NCBI GenBank assembly: GCA_947452235.1 | Contig: CANGBK010000003.1 | Coordinates: forward strand, 1-64,000 | Reading direction: 5' to 3' | Length of the DNA stretch: 64,000 nucleotides | DNA from: Micrococcales bacterium | Lineage (GTDB): Bacteria > Actinomycetota > Actinomycetes > Actinomycetales > Microbacteriaceae | Shown here: piece by piece, positions 34,070-45,341 of the stretch | Position numbering within the stretch: the first letter of the stretch is position 1 | How the letters are laid out: every line of letters begins with the position of its first letter | The notes under the pieces: model-generated | The model's database searches: none | What the model saw: the letters and a program-made list of their open reading frames with translations, nothing else | What the model was told of the DNA's origin: nothing | Made by a program: the position numbers and the translations under genes

Positions 34070-35172
34070 TGAGAAAACTAACTATTGATTTAGGTGCTCT
34101 AGCTAATAACCTTTCGACCATGCGAAAACTTGTTAACTCTGACCGAGAAACAAAAGTTCTCGGCGTTGTTAAAGCAAATGCTTACGGTCACGGAATGCTT
34201 GAAGTTGCAAAGCGCTTAGAGCAAGAGGGAATTGATTTCCTGGGTGTTGCTGATCTTGAAGAAGCTAGGACGCTGAGAAGTGCCGGTATCACTTCAAGAA
34301 TTCTTGCTTGGCTACACGATCCATCCGATGATTTTGTTTTTGCTGTTAAACATGATGTTGACCTAGCCGTTTCTTCAGCAGATCAACTGATGAGAATTAC
34401 AAAGGCAAGCGACTCTTTAGCTAAGCCTTGCCGCATTCACATCAAGGTTGACACTGGTCTCTCACGTAACGGTGTGACTCTAACGGATCTTGATGAGCTG
34501 CTTGCTTTAATCAAGACCGCGGTTGATCAAGGCAAGGTTATTGCTAGTGGTATCTTCTCGCATTTATCTTCAACCGGAGTTCAAGAGGATTTAGCGCAGA
34601 TAGCTCGATTTGATGAGGCTTTGGCTAAGGCAGAATCCCATGGCCTTAACTTTGAAGTTAGACATCTAACAGCAAGCGATGGCACTCTTAGCTACCCACA
34701 GGCTAGATACGACATGGTTCGTATTGGTGTTGCCCTCTATGGTCTTTCACCGTTTAGCGATAACCGAGCTAAAGAGTTTGGTCTAAAACCTGTGATGAAG
34801 GCAACTGCAAGCGTGGTTCAAACTAAGCGAGTTCCTGCTGGGGAGGGTGTTAGTTACGGTTATCTTTATAAAACTAGCCGTGAGACCACACTTGCGTTAG
34901 TTCCGGTTGGCTATGCCGAAGGGCTTCCACGAAATGCTTCAACTAAGGCCAAAGTTTTAATTAACGGGAAAGAGCATTTCATCCAATCAAGGATTGCTAT
35001 GGATCAGTTCGTGGTTGATGTTGGTGATGCCTCAGTGAGCCCAGGGGATGAAGTTATTCTCTTTGGAACGGATAACCTAACAGCTGATGATCTTGCTAAT
35101 GCTGCCGAGACCATCAACTATGAGATTGTTACCCGTATGGGTGGACGCTTTATCCGCGAATACGTAGGTTAA
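34069..35172 (+). CDS. alr: Alanine racemase
   Basis: PLP enzyme making D-alanine for peptidoglycan. 367 residues. The PLP lysine is K35 in VVKANAYGHG; IHIKVDTGLSRNG and MVRIGVALYG are the barrel signatures; GVSYGYLYK holds the second catalytic tyrosine of the C-terminal domain. Coupled to acpS upstream and tsaE downstream, the common alr-tsaE-tsaB order of Actinobacteria. Confidence 0.97.
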   Translation: MRKLTIDLGALANNLSTMRKLVNSDRETKVLGVVKANAYGHGMLEVAKRLEQEGIDFLGVADLEEARTLRSAGITSRILAWLHDPSDDFVFAVKHDVDLAVSSADQLMRITKASDSLAKPCRIHIKVDTGLSRNGVTLTDLDELLALIKTAVDQGKVIASGIFSHLSSTGVQEDLAQIARFDEALAKAESHGLNFEVRHLTASDGTLSYPQARYDMVRIGVALYGLSPFSDNRAKEFGLKPVMKATASVVQTKRVPAGEGVSYGYLYKTSRETTLALVPVGYAEGLPRNASTKAKVLINGKEHFIQSRIAMDQFVVDVGDASVSPGDEVILFGTDNLTADDLANAAETINYEIVTRMGGRFIREYVG

Positions 35173-35175
35173 ATC

Positions 35176-35631
35176 TTGACTGTTTTGCTCAACCAGGTCA
35201 TTCCTGATGCCGAAGCCATGGACGAACTTGGGTTTCGTATCTCTAAAGAATTTAGGGCAGGGGACCTAATCCTCTTGATTGGTCCATTAGGTGCAGGAAA
35301 AACAACTTTGGCTAGAGGTATAGGTAGGGGACTTCAAGTTGAGGGTAACGTTTCAAGCCCAACTTTCGTTATCGCTAGAACGCATCAAAGACAAGGTGCG
35401 CCTCTAGTTCACGTTGATGCATACAGGCTCGCTTCGGCTTATGAACTTGATGACCTAGATATTCCTTTTGCTAGTTCAATCGTTTTAGTTGAGTGGGGGA
35501 AAGGGCTAACCGAAGATATTGCCGATAGTTGGCTGGAGATTCAAATAGATCGTGACAGTTCAGGCCAAACTGAAGAACGTCAAATAACTATTACCGGTTT
35601 CGGTGAGCGTTGGGCTGGGGTGAACTTCTAA
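35176..35631 (+). CDS. tsaE: tRNA t6A modification ATPase TsaE
   Basis: ATPase partner in N6-threonylcarbamoyladenosine (t6A37) formation. 151 residues. Walker A GPLGAGKTTLARGIG near residue 37, then SSPTFVIARTH and the HVDAYRL and VEWG motifs of the family. TTG start immediately after alr; its TAA overlaps the tsaB ATG. Confidence 0.94.
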   Translation: MTVLLNQVIPDAEAMDELGFRISKEFRAGDLILLIGPLGAGKTTLARGIGRGLQVEGNVSSPTFVIARTHQRQGAPLVHVDAYRLASAYELDDLDIPFASSIVLVEWGKGLTEDIADSWLEIQIDRDSSGQTEERQITITGFGERWAGVNF

Positions 35632-36260
35632 TGTTCTCTATTGCTCTAGATACCTCAGCTGGAACCACGGTCGCGGTTTTGAAAGATGATGTTGTTCTAA
35701 GTGAATTGAACTTCGATGAGAACATGACCCATGCCGAACGCATCGGTCAAACTCTAAGTGACGCTTTGACCAAAGCCGGGATAAGAGCTAAAGAGATAGA
35801 TCGAGTGGTGGTTGGTGCTGGGCCAGGGCCTTTCACCGGTCTTCGTGTTGGTTTAGCTGCTGCGAGATTCTTCGCATTAGGGGCCAATGCTGAACTTGTT
35901 GGTGTTTGTTCACTAGATGCTATAGCGCTCCAGTTTTACAAGCAAAATCCATCAGCTGGTTCACTTTTGGTAACCACCGATGCCAGAAGAAAAGAAGTTT
36001 TCTGGGCAGCATACTCTGGTGTTTCTAATGGAATCCCAACTCGAGTTATTGGCCCTAATGTCAACAAAGAGCAAGACATAAAAGACTTCATTGATATTGA
36101 ATCACATTTGAGAACTGACCTGTTGGCAACTGCCGCAGCCCTTGGGCAAATTGCTTTCAGTGAAACCAATACAGAGCTAGGCCCTAATTACGATGTGAGC
36201 CCAATCTATCTTCGTGAACCGGATGCGGTTCCGGGTAAAGGTAAGCGGGTGAGCGGCTAA
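35631..36260 (+). CDS. tsaB: tRNA t6A modification scaffold TsaB
   Basis: Inactive ASKHA-fold partner of TsaD. 209 residues from the ATG at 35631 ([13 protein letters not shown]), which overlaps the tsaE stop; a frame from 35610 is longer but has no ribosome-binding support. [13 protein letters not shown] and [12 protein letters not shown] are typical. Coupled to the rimI-tsaD fusion by TAATG. Confidence 0.94.
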   Translation: MFSIALDTSAGTTVAVLKDDVVLSELNFDENMTHAERIGQTLSDALTKAGIRAKEIDRVVVGAGPGPFTGLRVGLAAARFFALGANAELVGVCSLDAIALQFYKQNPSAGSLLVTTDARRKEVFWAAYSGVSNGIPTRVIGPNVNKEQDIKDFIDIESHLRTDLLATAAALGQIAFSETNTELGPNYDVSPIYLREPDAVPGKGKRVSG

Positions 36261-37747
36261 TGCTAATTCGCGAAGCAACAGAAAAAGATTTGTCTGGCAT
36301 CATGGCCATTGAACATGAGTGCTTCATCAATGACGCTTGGTCTGAAGATGTAATGCTCAGTGAAGTTGTGGCATCACACACCTTCTATGTTGTTGTTATT
36401 GAGGAAGATCAAATTGTTGGCTATGCAGGCTTGAGTAAACTGCCTGGTAGTAATCAAGCAGATATTCAAACAATTGCCACCAAACCTTCTGTTAGAGGCA
36501 AAGGTTTTGGTCGGGCTTTGATGAACACCCTAACCAGTAAAGCTAAAGAACTGGGTGCAACTGAAATCTTCTTGGAGGTAAGAGCAGATAACACTGTTGC
36601 CCAGAAGCTTTATAACGTCTTTGGCTTCAAAAAGATTGGTGTTCGCAAGAACTACTATCAACCGGATAACGTCGATGCTTTCGTGATGCAAACAGCCATC
36701 AATCACAAGGAGCCAATCGTTCTTGGTATTGAGAGTTCCTGTGATGAGACTGGGATTGGAATTGTTAGAGGTAATCAACTACTTGCCAATGTGATCTCAT
36801 CTTCAATGGATCAGCATGCGATATTTGGTGGTGTTGTTCCTGAGGTAGCGGCCAGAGCTCACCTTGAAGCCCTAACCCCCGTATTAGATGACGCTTTAGA
36901 AAAAGCTAACCTCAGCCTTGATGACATCGATGCTATCGCTGTTACTAATGGACCTGGTTTAGCTGGCGCTTTGATGGTTGGTATTTCGGCGGCTAAAGCA
37001 CTCTCTGTTGCTACCGGCAAGCCTATCTATGCGGTTAACCACTTGGTTGGTCACGTTGCAGCTGACATTCTTGCAAATGGAGAAGTGGCAACACCAACTA
37101 TTGCACTTTTAGTTTCTGGTGGTCACACCTCTTTATTGTTAGTTAGAGATTTGCTAACCGATGTCACACTGCTTGGTGAAACGATTGATGATGCCGCTGG
37201 TGAAGCTTTCGATAAGGTGGCAAGAGTTCTAGGGCTTCCATATCCTGGTGGGCCGCAGATTGATCGGGTGGCTAAAGAGGGTAATCCAACTGCGATTAGA
37301 TTCCCTAGGGGGCTAACTCTTCCTAAAGATATGGCAGAGCATCGCTATGACTTTAGTTTCTCTGGTCTAAAGACAGCTGTTGCAAGACATGTTGAGGTTC
37401 TAGAAGACAAAGGTGAAGACATTCAGTTAGCTGATGTTGCGGCCAGCTTCCGTGAAGCTGTTGTTGATGTTTTAGTTTCTAAGGCGATTAACGCTTGCAA
37501 GGAACATGATGTTCCAAGGCTTCTATTGGGTGGCGGTGTTACAGCTAATGCTCGCTTACGTGAAGTTGCTCAGGCTAGATGCTTAGAAGCAGGCGTTGAA
37601 CTTCGTATTCCACCTTTTGATTTGTGTACTGATAATGGAGCGATGATTGCTGTTCTTGGCGCACAGTTGATTATGAGTGGTGCTGCCCCTAGCGATCTAG
37701 CCTTTGGGGCTAATTCAACCCTCCAGGTCACCAAAGTTCAGTCTTAG
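36260..37747 (+). CDS. Fused RimI-type acetyltransferase and TsaD
   Basis: One 495-residue frame joins two enzymes that are usually separate neighbours. Residues 1-147 are a GNAT acetyltransferase like RimI, with the acetyl-CoA loop [10 protein letters not shown] at 78-87 and the NYY ending of the RimI family. From about residue 151 the protein is Tsa[16 protein letters not shown], the metal motif [30 protein letters not shown] and the closing [12 protein letters not shown]. There is no stop or start signal at the junction, and the linker is only a few residues. TsaD transfers the threonylcarbamoyl group to A37; RimI acetylates a ribosomal protein N-terminus. I would name the parts rimI and tsaD. 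Confidence 0.93.
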   Translation: MLIREATEKDLSGIMAIEHECFINDAWSEDVMLSEVVASHTFYVVVIEEDQIVGYAGLSKLPGSNQADIQTIATKPSVRGKGFGRALMNTLTSKAKELGATEIFLEVRADNTVAQKLYNVFGFKKIGVRKNYYQPDNVDAFVMQTAINHKEPIVLGIESSCDETGIGIVRGNQLLANVISSSMDQHAIFGGVVPEVAARAHLEALTPVLDDALEKANLSLDDIDAIAVTNGPGLAGALMVGISAAKALSVATGKPIYAVNHLVGHVAADILANGEVATPTIALLVSGGHTSLLLVRDLLTDVTLLGETIDDAAGEAFDKVARVLGLPYPGGPQIDRVAKEGNPTAIRFPRGLTLPKDMAEHRYDFSFSGLKTAVARHVEVLEDKGEDIQLADVAASFREAVVDVLVSKAINACKEHDVPRLLLGGGVTANARLREVAQARCLEAGVELRIPPFDLCTDNGAMIAVLGAQLIMSGAAPSDLAFGANSTLQVTKVQS

Positions 37748-37842
37748 ACTCCAATTTAAAACACACCCCAAATTCAGGTGACTCCCAGTTTCAATTGCTC
37801 TAATAAGTCCATAACAAGTTCCAACTATCTTAAGGAGATTTG

Positions 37843-38211
37843 ATGGCTGAGTCCAACAAATACGATTTCACCAAGCTAAACACCTTGGCTGTTGTTTCAC
37901 TAGCCTCAGGCCTAACACTGCTAGGTTCTGTTGCCGCAGTGATCACCGGTCACATTGCTCTAGCTCAACTAAAAGACAGCAAAGAAAACGGTCGTGGTTT
38001 TGCTATTGCAGGTATAGTTTTAGGTTACGCGGGAGTAGCTTTTGGAATCCTGTTCACAATCTTGAATGTCGTTTTAGAAGCAAGACATGGGATGCACCGA
38101 ATCGATGACTTCCCAATGCCATACCGCGGGCCAATCAATAACTTTGATGACAACGGTGGTTTCGTGCCACCAGTTGGAACCCCAACCGCAACTCCGGTTC
38201 CTAACAACTAG
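37843..38211 (+). CDS. DUF4190 membrane protein
   Basis: 122 residues from the ATG at 37843, with AAGGAG at 37832-37837; a TTG one codon earlier is less likely. A short polar start precedes two hydrophobic segments at roughly 15-40 and 55-80. The second contains RGFAIAGIVLGYAGVAFGI, the typical DUF4190 pattern. A proline- and threonine-rich C-terminal tail follows (PVGTPTATPVPNN). Function unknown. Ends at a hairpin shared with the convergent methyltransferase. Confidence 0.8.
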   Translation: MAESNKYDFTKLNTLAVVSLASGLTLLGSVAAVITGHIALAQLKDSKENGRGFAIAGIVLGYAGVAFGILFTILNVVLEARHGMHRIDDFPMPYRGPINNFDDNGGFVPPVGTPTATPVPNN

Positions 38212-38233
38212 AGACACCGGTCAAGTAACAACG

Positions 38234-38273
38234 GTAAACCCTTCATTCCCTTCGCTGACAGCGAGGGGTTTAC
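38234..38273. terminator. Convergent terminator between the DUF4190 gene and the methyltransferase
   Basis: GTAAACCC 38234-38241 pairs with GGGTTTAC 38266-38273, and inside it CTTCGCT and AGCGAG around 38250-38265 form a competing or stacked stem. TTTA follows on the plus side. The right arm overlaps the stop codon of the minus-strand gene. Confidence 0.55.
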
Positions 38274-39451
38274 TGTTTAACCGGTTCAACTACCAAGACG
38301 CGGTGTTGATCTTGAACTCTGGTCACGATGATGGTTGCCGGTTTTGTTCCCTTGAGGTTTAGCTCACGCCTGAGTTGCTCAGGGGTGATATCTGCACCAC
38401 GTTTTTTGATTTCAAGGGGACCAACATTTAGTTCTTTGAGATAAGCCTTTAGTTTCTTTCTATCGAAGGCCAATGAGTCTATTAGTTTGTATTTTTTGAG
38501 CCAAGGGGAGTCAACTGAATCTCCTGATAGATAAGCAATCTCGTTAGCTATAAGTTTCAGATTCAGTTGAAATGCAAGGTCACCTATGAGATGTGATCTG
38601 ATGATGCTGTTATCCGGCTCATAGATGTATTCACCTAGTTCACCTAGTTCTGCATCGGTTCGAGCTTTATTTGCTGAAGTTAGCTCATGAAAACCATTGC
38701 TGGTTATCAATAGAGCAGCTCTAGAAACTTCAGTTCGTTTCACTTTGCCAAAATATAGAGCAACTTCAACTAGTTCACCGTCAACGGAAACCCAAACGGC
38801 TTCAGCATCGTCAGGGATAAGATCATGGTCCATACCTGGACCTAATTTAACTATGGTTGGTTTTTTTCTAGCGCTTTCAAGAACGAAGTCATAGTTCGGT
38901 GTGAAATCTATTGGATCGAACTTACGTTTGCGCTCATCCCGTCTAGCCGGGTCAAGGAAAAGACCATCGTATTTATCTAAATCAAGTTTTGTGACATCTT
39001 CCTGTTCAACGGTGACATTAGAGAAGTTAGCTAGGTTATACGTTGCGATGGCGGCGGTTACTTCATCCAGCTCAAAAGCTGAGACTAGTAAATCTAAGCT
39101 GGCTAAAGCTAGAGATTCTGCCCCTATCCCACAACCCAGATCAGCAATATGGGTAAGCCCTGAAGATCTGAATCTTCCAGCGTGAATGGCCGCTACCTGC
39201 AATCTGGATGCTTGTTCCAAACCGGCTTGCGTGAAGAGCATGCTTTTAGCAAAATCACCGAACTTAGCTTCAGCTTTTCTTCTTAGTTTGACCTGGGTTA
39301 GAACATCACCTACGAGCTCTGGATTGTGACCTGCTTTACGCAGTTTCGCCACCAGCTTGACCACATCGGTCTTAGAGTCGATTTCGCCAACAGAATCCAG
39401 CAAAGCTAGGCCCTCACGGCTGATTAGGTTTAGGAAAGATTGGCGGTCCAC
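38270..39451 (-). CDS. THUMP-like domain class I methyltransferase
   Basis: 393 residues, GTG start at 39451. The centre is a SAM-dependent Rossmann fold: HIADLGCGIGAESLALA binds SAM, and LFLDPARRDERKRK is the catalytic-side motif. The C-terminus (IKKRGADITPEQLRRELNLKG) matches the THUMP-like domain found in this actinobacterial family. The substrate is probably an RNA, but this is not established here. It starts just upstream of the CIRCE operator, divergent from groES. Confidence 0.8.
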   Translation of the reverse strand: MDRQSFLNLISREGLALLDSVGEIDSKTDVVKLVAKLRKAGHNPELVGDVLTQVKLRRKAEAKFGDFAKSMLFTQAGLEQASRLQVAAIHAGRFRSSGLTHIADLGCGIGAESLALASLDLLVSAFELDEVTAAIATYNLANFSNVTVEQEDVTKLDLDKYDGLFLDPARRDERKRKFDPIDFTPNYDFVLESARKKPTIVKLGPGMDHDLIPDDAEAVWVSVDGELVEVALYFGKVKRTEVSRAALLITSNGFHELTSANKARTDAELGELGEYIYEPDNSIIRSHLIGDLAFQLNLKLIANEIAYLSGDSVDSPWLKKYKLIDSLAFDRKKLKAYLKELNVGPLEIKKRGADITPEQLRRELNLKGTKPATIIVTRVQDQHRVLVVEPVKQ

Positions 39452-39475
39452 CCATCAACGCTAACAGCCCAAGGG

Positions 39476-39502
39476 TTAGCACTCATGGCTTGAGAGTGCT
39501 AA
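39476..39502. promoter_or_regulatory. CIRCE operator
   Basis: TTAGCACTC, nine bases, then GAGTGCTAA: a perfect match to the HrcA-binding CIRCE element. TAATAT at 39500-39505 overlaps its right arm and may be the -10 box, so repressor binding would block transcription. groES starts 54 bases downstream. The element predicts an HrcA repressor elsewhere in the genome. Confidence 0.93.
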
Positions 39503-39556
39503 TATGAAAGCACGTCAAAAGACGAAAATTCCCAAAACAAATAGAAGAGGTTCAAC

Positions 39557-39853
39557 GTGTCGGTTTCAATTAAGCCACTTGAAGATCGCATTGTTGTTCT
39601 GCCAGTTGAGGCAGAGCAGGTCACCGCTTCGGGTCTGGTAATTCCAGACACCGCTAAAGAGAAGCCTCAGGAAGCTGAAGTTATTGCTGTTGGCCCAGGC
39701 CGCATCGATGACAACGGTAACCGTGTTCCACTGGACATTGCTGTTGGCGACAGAGTTATCTTCTCTAAGTATGGTGGCACCGAGCTAAAGATGAATGGCA
39801 AGGAATACCTTGTCCTTTCAGCTCGAGACATCCTGGCTGTAATCGTTCGCTAG
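39557..39853 (+). CDS. groES: Co-chaperonin GroES
   Basis: 10-kDa lid of the GroEL chaperonin. 98 residues. [27 protein letters not shown] start and the mobile-loop region are present, ending [12 protein letters not shown] start with a GAAGAGG site. No groEL follows; instead a terminator ends the unit, so groEL must be elsewhere, a frequent arrangement in Actinobacteria. Confidence 0.97.
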   Translation: MSVSIKPLEDRIVVLPVEAEQVTASGLVIPDTAKEKPQEAEVIAVGPGRIDDNGNRVPLDIAVGDRVIFSKYGGTELKMNGKEYLVLSARDILAVIVR

Positions 39854-39875
39854 GTCACATTTCTATAAACTCAAG

Positions 39876-39900
39876 TAAGCCCCGAGATTCTCGGGGCTTA
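39876..39900. terminator. Terminator after groES
   Basis: TAAGCCCCGAG pairs with CTCGGGGCTTA around a three-base loop, followed by TCTGTTTAACTT. A short stable GC stem with a modest T-rich tail. Confidence 0.8.
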
Positions 39901-39963
39901 TCTGTTTAACTTGGGGTCATCTTGGCAATAGTATTTTTAGTAACTAACGGTTAGGTAGTTCCA

Positions 39964-40860
39964 ATGGCTGAAGAAGAGTTCAACAGCGACGACGTCGTTG
40001 CGGTGCCACTGCGCCACCCATGGCGTTGGGTCTTCGGTGGGGTTGCCTCGGCTCTATTACTGGGTTTCATATGGGCCATTTATTCAGCCAAATCAATTCA
40101 GCACGAGATAGTCGTGCAGTTCATGCTGGATCCTAGAATCCTTGAAGGTATGTTTGTCACCCTTTGGGTAACAGTGGTTTGTATGTTTATCGCCACTGTT
40201 CTAGCAACAATTTTGGCGATCATGAAGCTAAGCGAAAACCCACTGCAAAGATGGTTGGCAACAGGTTTCATTGAATTCTTCCGTGGAACACCTTTGCTGC
40301 TGCAAATCGTGTTCTGGGGTTACCTGGGAATTATCTTCCCAAACCTTTTTGTTGGTATTCCTTTTACAGACATCATCTTCTTTAGCGGTCAGACCAGCCA
40401 ACTGATTCCAGCGATCATGGCGGGTATCATCGCTCTTTCACTAAACGAAGCTGCCTACTCTGCGGAAATTGTTAGAGCGGGTATCTTGGCTGTTGATTCA
40501 GGTCAGGTTGAAGCTGCTAAGTCTTTAGGTATGTCTGGTGGATACACCATGAGAAGAATTGTTTTACCTCAAGCCATGCGTGTAATCATCCCGCCTATGG
40601 GTAACGAATTTATTGGAATGTTAAAGAACACCTCGTTGTTGCAGGTAATCGCTGTTGCAGAGCTTTATACCCAGGCAAGCACCATATCTTCAGCTAACCT
40701 AGCTCAGATTGAATTGCTCATGGTTTCTGGTTTCTGGTATTTGGTTATGACGACTGTTCTCGGTTTCCCGCAAAGAGCTTTAGAGCGCAAGTACGGTAAA
40801 GGTTTTGCGGTTGTTGGTGCCAGAAGCGAAGGCAGAGCGTTTAAGGTGGGTAAGCGCTGA
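39964..40860 (+). CDS. Polar amino-acid ABC transporter, permease
   Basis: 298 residues in the cytoplasmic membrane. A hydrophobic segment near 25-45 is followed by the permease core, with [11 protein letters not shown], the EAA coupling motif [29 protein letters not shown] and [14 protein letters not shown], all typical of the HisM/GlnP family. The stop overlaps the ATPase gene's start. Specificity within glutamine/glutamate/histidine/arginine types cannot be read from sequence. Confidence 0.93.
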   Translation: MAEEEFNSDDVVAVPLRHPWRWVFGGVASALLLGFIWAIYSAKSIQHEIVVQFMLDPRILEGMFVTLWVTVVCMFIATVLATILAIMKLSENPLQRWLATGFIEFFRGTPLLLQIVFWGYLGIIFPNLFVGIPFTDIIFFSGQTSQLIPAIMAGIIALSLNEAAYSAEIVRAGILAVDSGQVEAAKSLGMSGGYTMRRIVLPQAMRVIIPPMGNEFIGMLKNTSLLQVIAVAELYTQASTISSANLAQIELLMVSGFWYLVMTTVLGFPQRALERKYGKGFAVVGARSEGRAFKVGKR

Positions 40861-41624
40861 TGACTAATGTGATGGTTGACGCTCGTTCAGTTAGGAAGCG
40901 TTACGGATCTAACGAAGTTCTAAAAGGTATTAGCCTGACGGTTGAACAAGGTGAAGTGCTTTGTATTATTGGTCCTTCAGGTTCAGGTAAGTCAACGTTC
41001 TTAAGATGCCTAAACCACCTCGAATCAATCAATGGTGGCCGCATCATCGTCAACGGTGAGCTCATGGGTTATCGCCAAGTAGGCAATGTTTTGCACGAAA
41101 TGAAACCTTCCGAGATTGCACGTCAAAGACAGTCAATCGGTATGGTTTTCCAGCGTTTCAACCTTTTCCCACACATGACTGCACTGCAGAATGTGATTGA
41201 AGCACCTATAGGAGTCTCTAAGGTTTCAGCTGCGGAAGCTAAGAAACTAGGCCAGGAGCTTTTAGCTCAGGTGGGCTTAGCCGAGAAAGCTGATCACTAT
41301 CCTTCACAGTTATCTGGTGGCCAACAGCAACGTGTTGCTATTGCTAGAGCGTTGGCTATGAAACCAACTTTGATGCTTTTTGATGAACCGACCTCAGCTT
41401 TAGATCCAGAGCTGGTTGGAGATGTTTTAGATGTTATGAAAGGTCTAGCCAAGGCTGGAATGACTATGATTGTTGTAACTCATGAGATGGGCTTCGCTCG
41501 TGAAGTTGCAGACAAAGTCGTCTTCATCGACAAGGGTCAAATTGTTGAGATGGGTACTCCGAAAGAGGTTCTAGATAAACCTCAAGAAGCGAGAACAAAA
41601 GCCTTCCTCAACAAAGTCCTTTAG
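40860..41624 (+). CDS. Polar amino-acid ABC transporter, ATP-binding protein
   Basis: 254 residues. Walker [10 protein letters not shown], signature [15 protein letters not shown], Walker [13 protein letters not shown] and switch histidine in VVTHEMGFA. It belongs to the GlnQ/HisP subfamily. Coupled to the permease upstream; 36 bases before the binding-protein gene. Confidence 0.95.
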   Translation: MTNVMVDARSVRKRYGSNEVLKGISLTVEQGEVLCIIGPSGSGKSTFLRCLNHLESINGGRIIVNGELMGYRQVGNVLHEMKPSEIARQRQSIGMVFQRFNLFPHMTALQNVIEAPIGVSKVSAAEAKKLGQELLAQVGLAEKADHYPSQLSGGQQQRVAIARALAMKPTLMLFDEPTSALDPELVGDVLDVMKGLAKAGMTMIVVTHEMGFAREVADKVVFIDKGQIVEMGTPKEVLDKPQEARTKAFLNKVL

Positions 41625-41660
41625 ATAATGAAGCGAAATAACTAATGAGAGCGAGTAAAA

Positions 41661-42560
41661 ATGGCTAACAAGAAAATAGGTCTAGTTGCAGCTGTTGCAG
41701 CCGGATTACTACTATTGGCTGGATGTTCATCTTCAGTCAGCAACGGTGTAGACCAGTCAAAAGTTGACAAGGCTGCACAGGCACTTCTGCCAGCTAAGTA
41801 CCTAGACAAGGGCATCAATGTTGCTAGCGACATTCCTTGGGAACCGTTCGAGTACAACGATGCAAGCGGCAAGCTAGTTGGTTTTGACGTTGAACTTGGT
41901 GCACTTATCGGTCAGAAGCTTGGTGTGAATGTTACATTCAACAAGCAGGCATTCGACAGCATCATCCCATCTCTAGAAGCTGGAACTCACGACATCATCA
42001 TCAGCGACATGAACGACACCATCGAGCGTCAGGCTAAGGTCGACTTCGTTGACTACCTAATCGCTGGTTCACAGATGATCGTAAACAAAGGCAACCCAGA
42101 TAACATCAAGAGCGCAACCGACCTTTGTGGTAAGACCGCTATTGCTGAAAAGGGAACTTCACAGATTGATCTTTACGCAACTATGAGCGCAACCTGTAAG
42201 ACCAACGGTATGCAGGCAATCAACGTAATCACTCTGCCAGATGCACCAAGCGCATACAACGCGCTACGTGCAAACAAGGGTGTTGCTGTCATGCTTGACG
42301 CTCAGGTAGCTGCTTCAGCTGCTAAGACTGCTGGTAACGGCGAGTACTTCGAGGTTGTTAACGACCCAGCTGCCCCTCACGGTTACGGTACTGCTCTTGT
42401 GGGTATCGCAACTCTAAAGGCAGATAGCAAGCTACGCGATGCAATCCAGGCTGCACTAAAGTCTTTGATTGCTGACGGTCAGTATGCAACTCTGTTGGCT
42501 AACTACGACATGCAAACCTCGGGTATTGCTGACGCAACTATCAACGGAACCACTAACTAA
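41661..42560 (+). CDS. Amino-acid ABC transporter, substrate-binding lipoprotein
   Basis: 299 residues. A lipoprotein signal ends in LLLAGC with the lipidated Cys22. The mature part is a family 3 solute-binding fold (IPWEPFEYNDASGKLVGFDVE, DIIISDMNDTIERQAKVDFVD). Codon use is strongly biased, like ribosomal genes, which suggests very high expression relative to its transporter partners. This fits a planktonic organism scavenging amino acids. Followed by a strong terminator. Confidence 0.94.
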   Translation: MANKKIGLVAAVAAGLLLLAGCSSSVSNGVDQSKVDKAAQALLPAKYLDKGINVASDIPWEPFEYNDASGKLVGFDVELGALIGQKLGVNVTFNKQAFDSIIPSLEAGTHDIIISDMNDTIERQAKVDFVDYLIAGSQMIVNKGNPDNIKSATDLCGKTAIAEKGTSQIDLYATMSATCKTNGMQAINVITLPDAPSAYNALRANKGVAVMLDAQVAASAAKTAGNGEYFEVVNDPAAPHGYGTALVGIATLKADSKLRDAIQAALKSLIADGQYATLLANYDMQTSGIADATINGTTN

Positions 42561-42575
42561 TAGCTTCAAAAGATC

Positions 42576-42610
42576 ACGGGTCGGCTAATAACCGGCCCGT
42601 TTTCTTTTAA
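42576..42610 (+). terminator. Terminator after the binding-protein gene
   Basis: ACGGGTCGG 42576-42584 pairs with CCGGCCCGT 42592-42600 with one G-T pair and a CTAATAA loop, followed by TTTTCTTTT. Classic intrinsic terminator. Confidence 0.9.
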
Positions 42611-42658
42611 CTGGGGATAACTAAAACTTGGGATAGGCGTTTTGTTTATTCTCATGTC

Positions 42659-43765
42659 ATGTCTAAACGGATAGTTATTTCTTTTGTTGCAGTTTTATTA
42701 GGTGCCTTATTTGTTGGGGTTAGTTATGCCAAGCCTTTAGCTCCGACGATACGCATTGGTGTTTTGACCACTTCTTCCGGGCCACTTTATTTCGCGGGTG
42801 CAGTTCAGAAGGCGGCAACAAAACTAGCTGCAGAGGATCTCTTTGATGATGGGGTGAAAACTTCCTTGTTCTATGAAGAAATAGGCTCGGCAGATCCAAA
42901 GGCAGCACTTCGCAGACTAAAGGCAGACGATGTTGATGTTGTTATTGGACCTATTGATTCTGTCTCCACTAAAACAGTTCTTCAGGCGAATATCAAAGAC
43001 CCGGTTTCAATAATCTCGGCTTCGCAGATAGCCGACGAGATAGATGGTTCGGTTGATGGAACCAACTGGATTTTTCGAACAGCCACCACAATAAGCCAAG
43101 ACAACAATGCTTTGGTTGAGCTTTTGGCTAGAGATAAGAAAAGTTCGGTGGCTCTAGTAACAGGAACTGACAGCTATTCGTTAGCGGCTCGCAGAACCCT
43201 GGCTTTTGGCTTGACTTTTAGTGGAGTGAATAATCTCTCTTTGTTTTCGATGAATGAGCTCAAAGCGCTAAGGAAAACTAGGCCGGATGTTTTAGTAATT
43301 GCAACCATGGAGGAATCCGTTCCGTTTATGAACCAGATGGCTGACTGGGTCGATGGCGTAAAGAAGGTTTATTTGATTCCAGGAAACATGGCGAATTACT
43401 CAATGTTTCCATGGGTAGAAAATCTTGCAGGGGCTCAAGGCATAGCTCCGACTGACGCGGCCTCTTCTAGCTTCAGGTCTCGGCTAGCTTCTGCTATGGA
43501 TAAGCCATATTTAGTGAATAGTTCAAATTCTCTAGTTTTTGCCTTGGGTAAGCGAATCTACGACTCGATCATGCTTGCTGGTGGTGCTTATCGATCGGGG
43601 GATAGTGCTTTGGGATTTAGGAATAGGTTGGCTCAGGCTAAGGCAGATAACAGGCTCCTTTTCAGCTCAGATGGCTACTACAGGGCTCAGAAATACACCA
43701 TTTACCGCTACGGGTCTGGAGGCTTATTCGCCCCTGTGGGCATTTTCGAGAGAGATACCCCTTAG
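42659..43765 (+). CDS. Type I periplasmic binding protein (LivJ-like)
   Basis: 368 residues. A Sec signal is visible (KRIVISFVAVLLGALFVGVSYA). The rest follows the branched-chain amino-acid receptor fold: IRIGVLTTSSGPLYFAGAVQKAA, VDVVIGPIDS, and the hinge region SVALVTGTDSYS. No permease or ATPase of the Liv type is adjacent, so it is an orphan receptor; ligand unknown. Codon use is weakly biased. Just upstream of guaB, 59 bases away, with TAGAAT as a possible -10 for guaB in the gap. Confidence 0.75.
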   Translation: MSKRIVISFVAVLLGALFVGVSYAKPLAPTIRIGVLTTSSGPLYFAGAVQKAATKLAAEDLFDDGVKTSLFYEEIGSADPKAALRRLKADDVDVVIGPIDSVSTKTVLQANIKDPVSIISASQIADEIDGSVDGTNWIFRTATTISQDNNALVELLARDKKSSVALVTGTDSYSLAARRTLAFGLTFSGVNNLSLFSMNELKALRKTRPDVLVIATMEESVPFMNQMADWVDGVKKVYLIPGNMANYSMFPWVENLAGAQGIAPTDAASSSFRSRLASAMDKPYLVNSSNSLVFALGKRIYDSIMLAGGAYRSGDSALGFRNRLAQAKADNRLLFSSDGYYRAQKYTIYRYGSGGLFAPVGIFERDTP

Positions 43766-43812
43766 CCAGAGGGCTTATGTTCGGGTAGAATTGCCTAATC
43801 GCATCTTTTTGA

Positions 43813-45330
<1,518 letters not shown>

Positions 45331-45341
45331 GAGATAACTGA

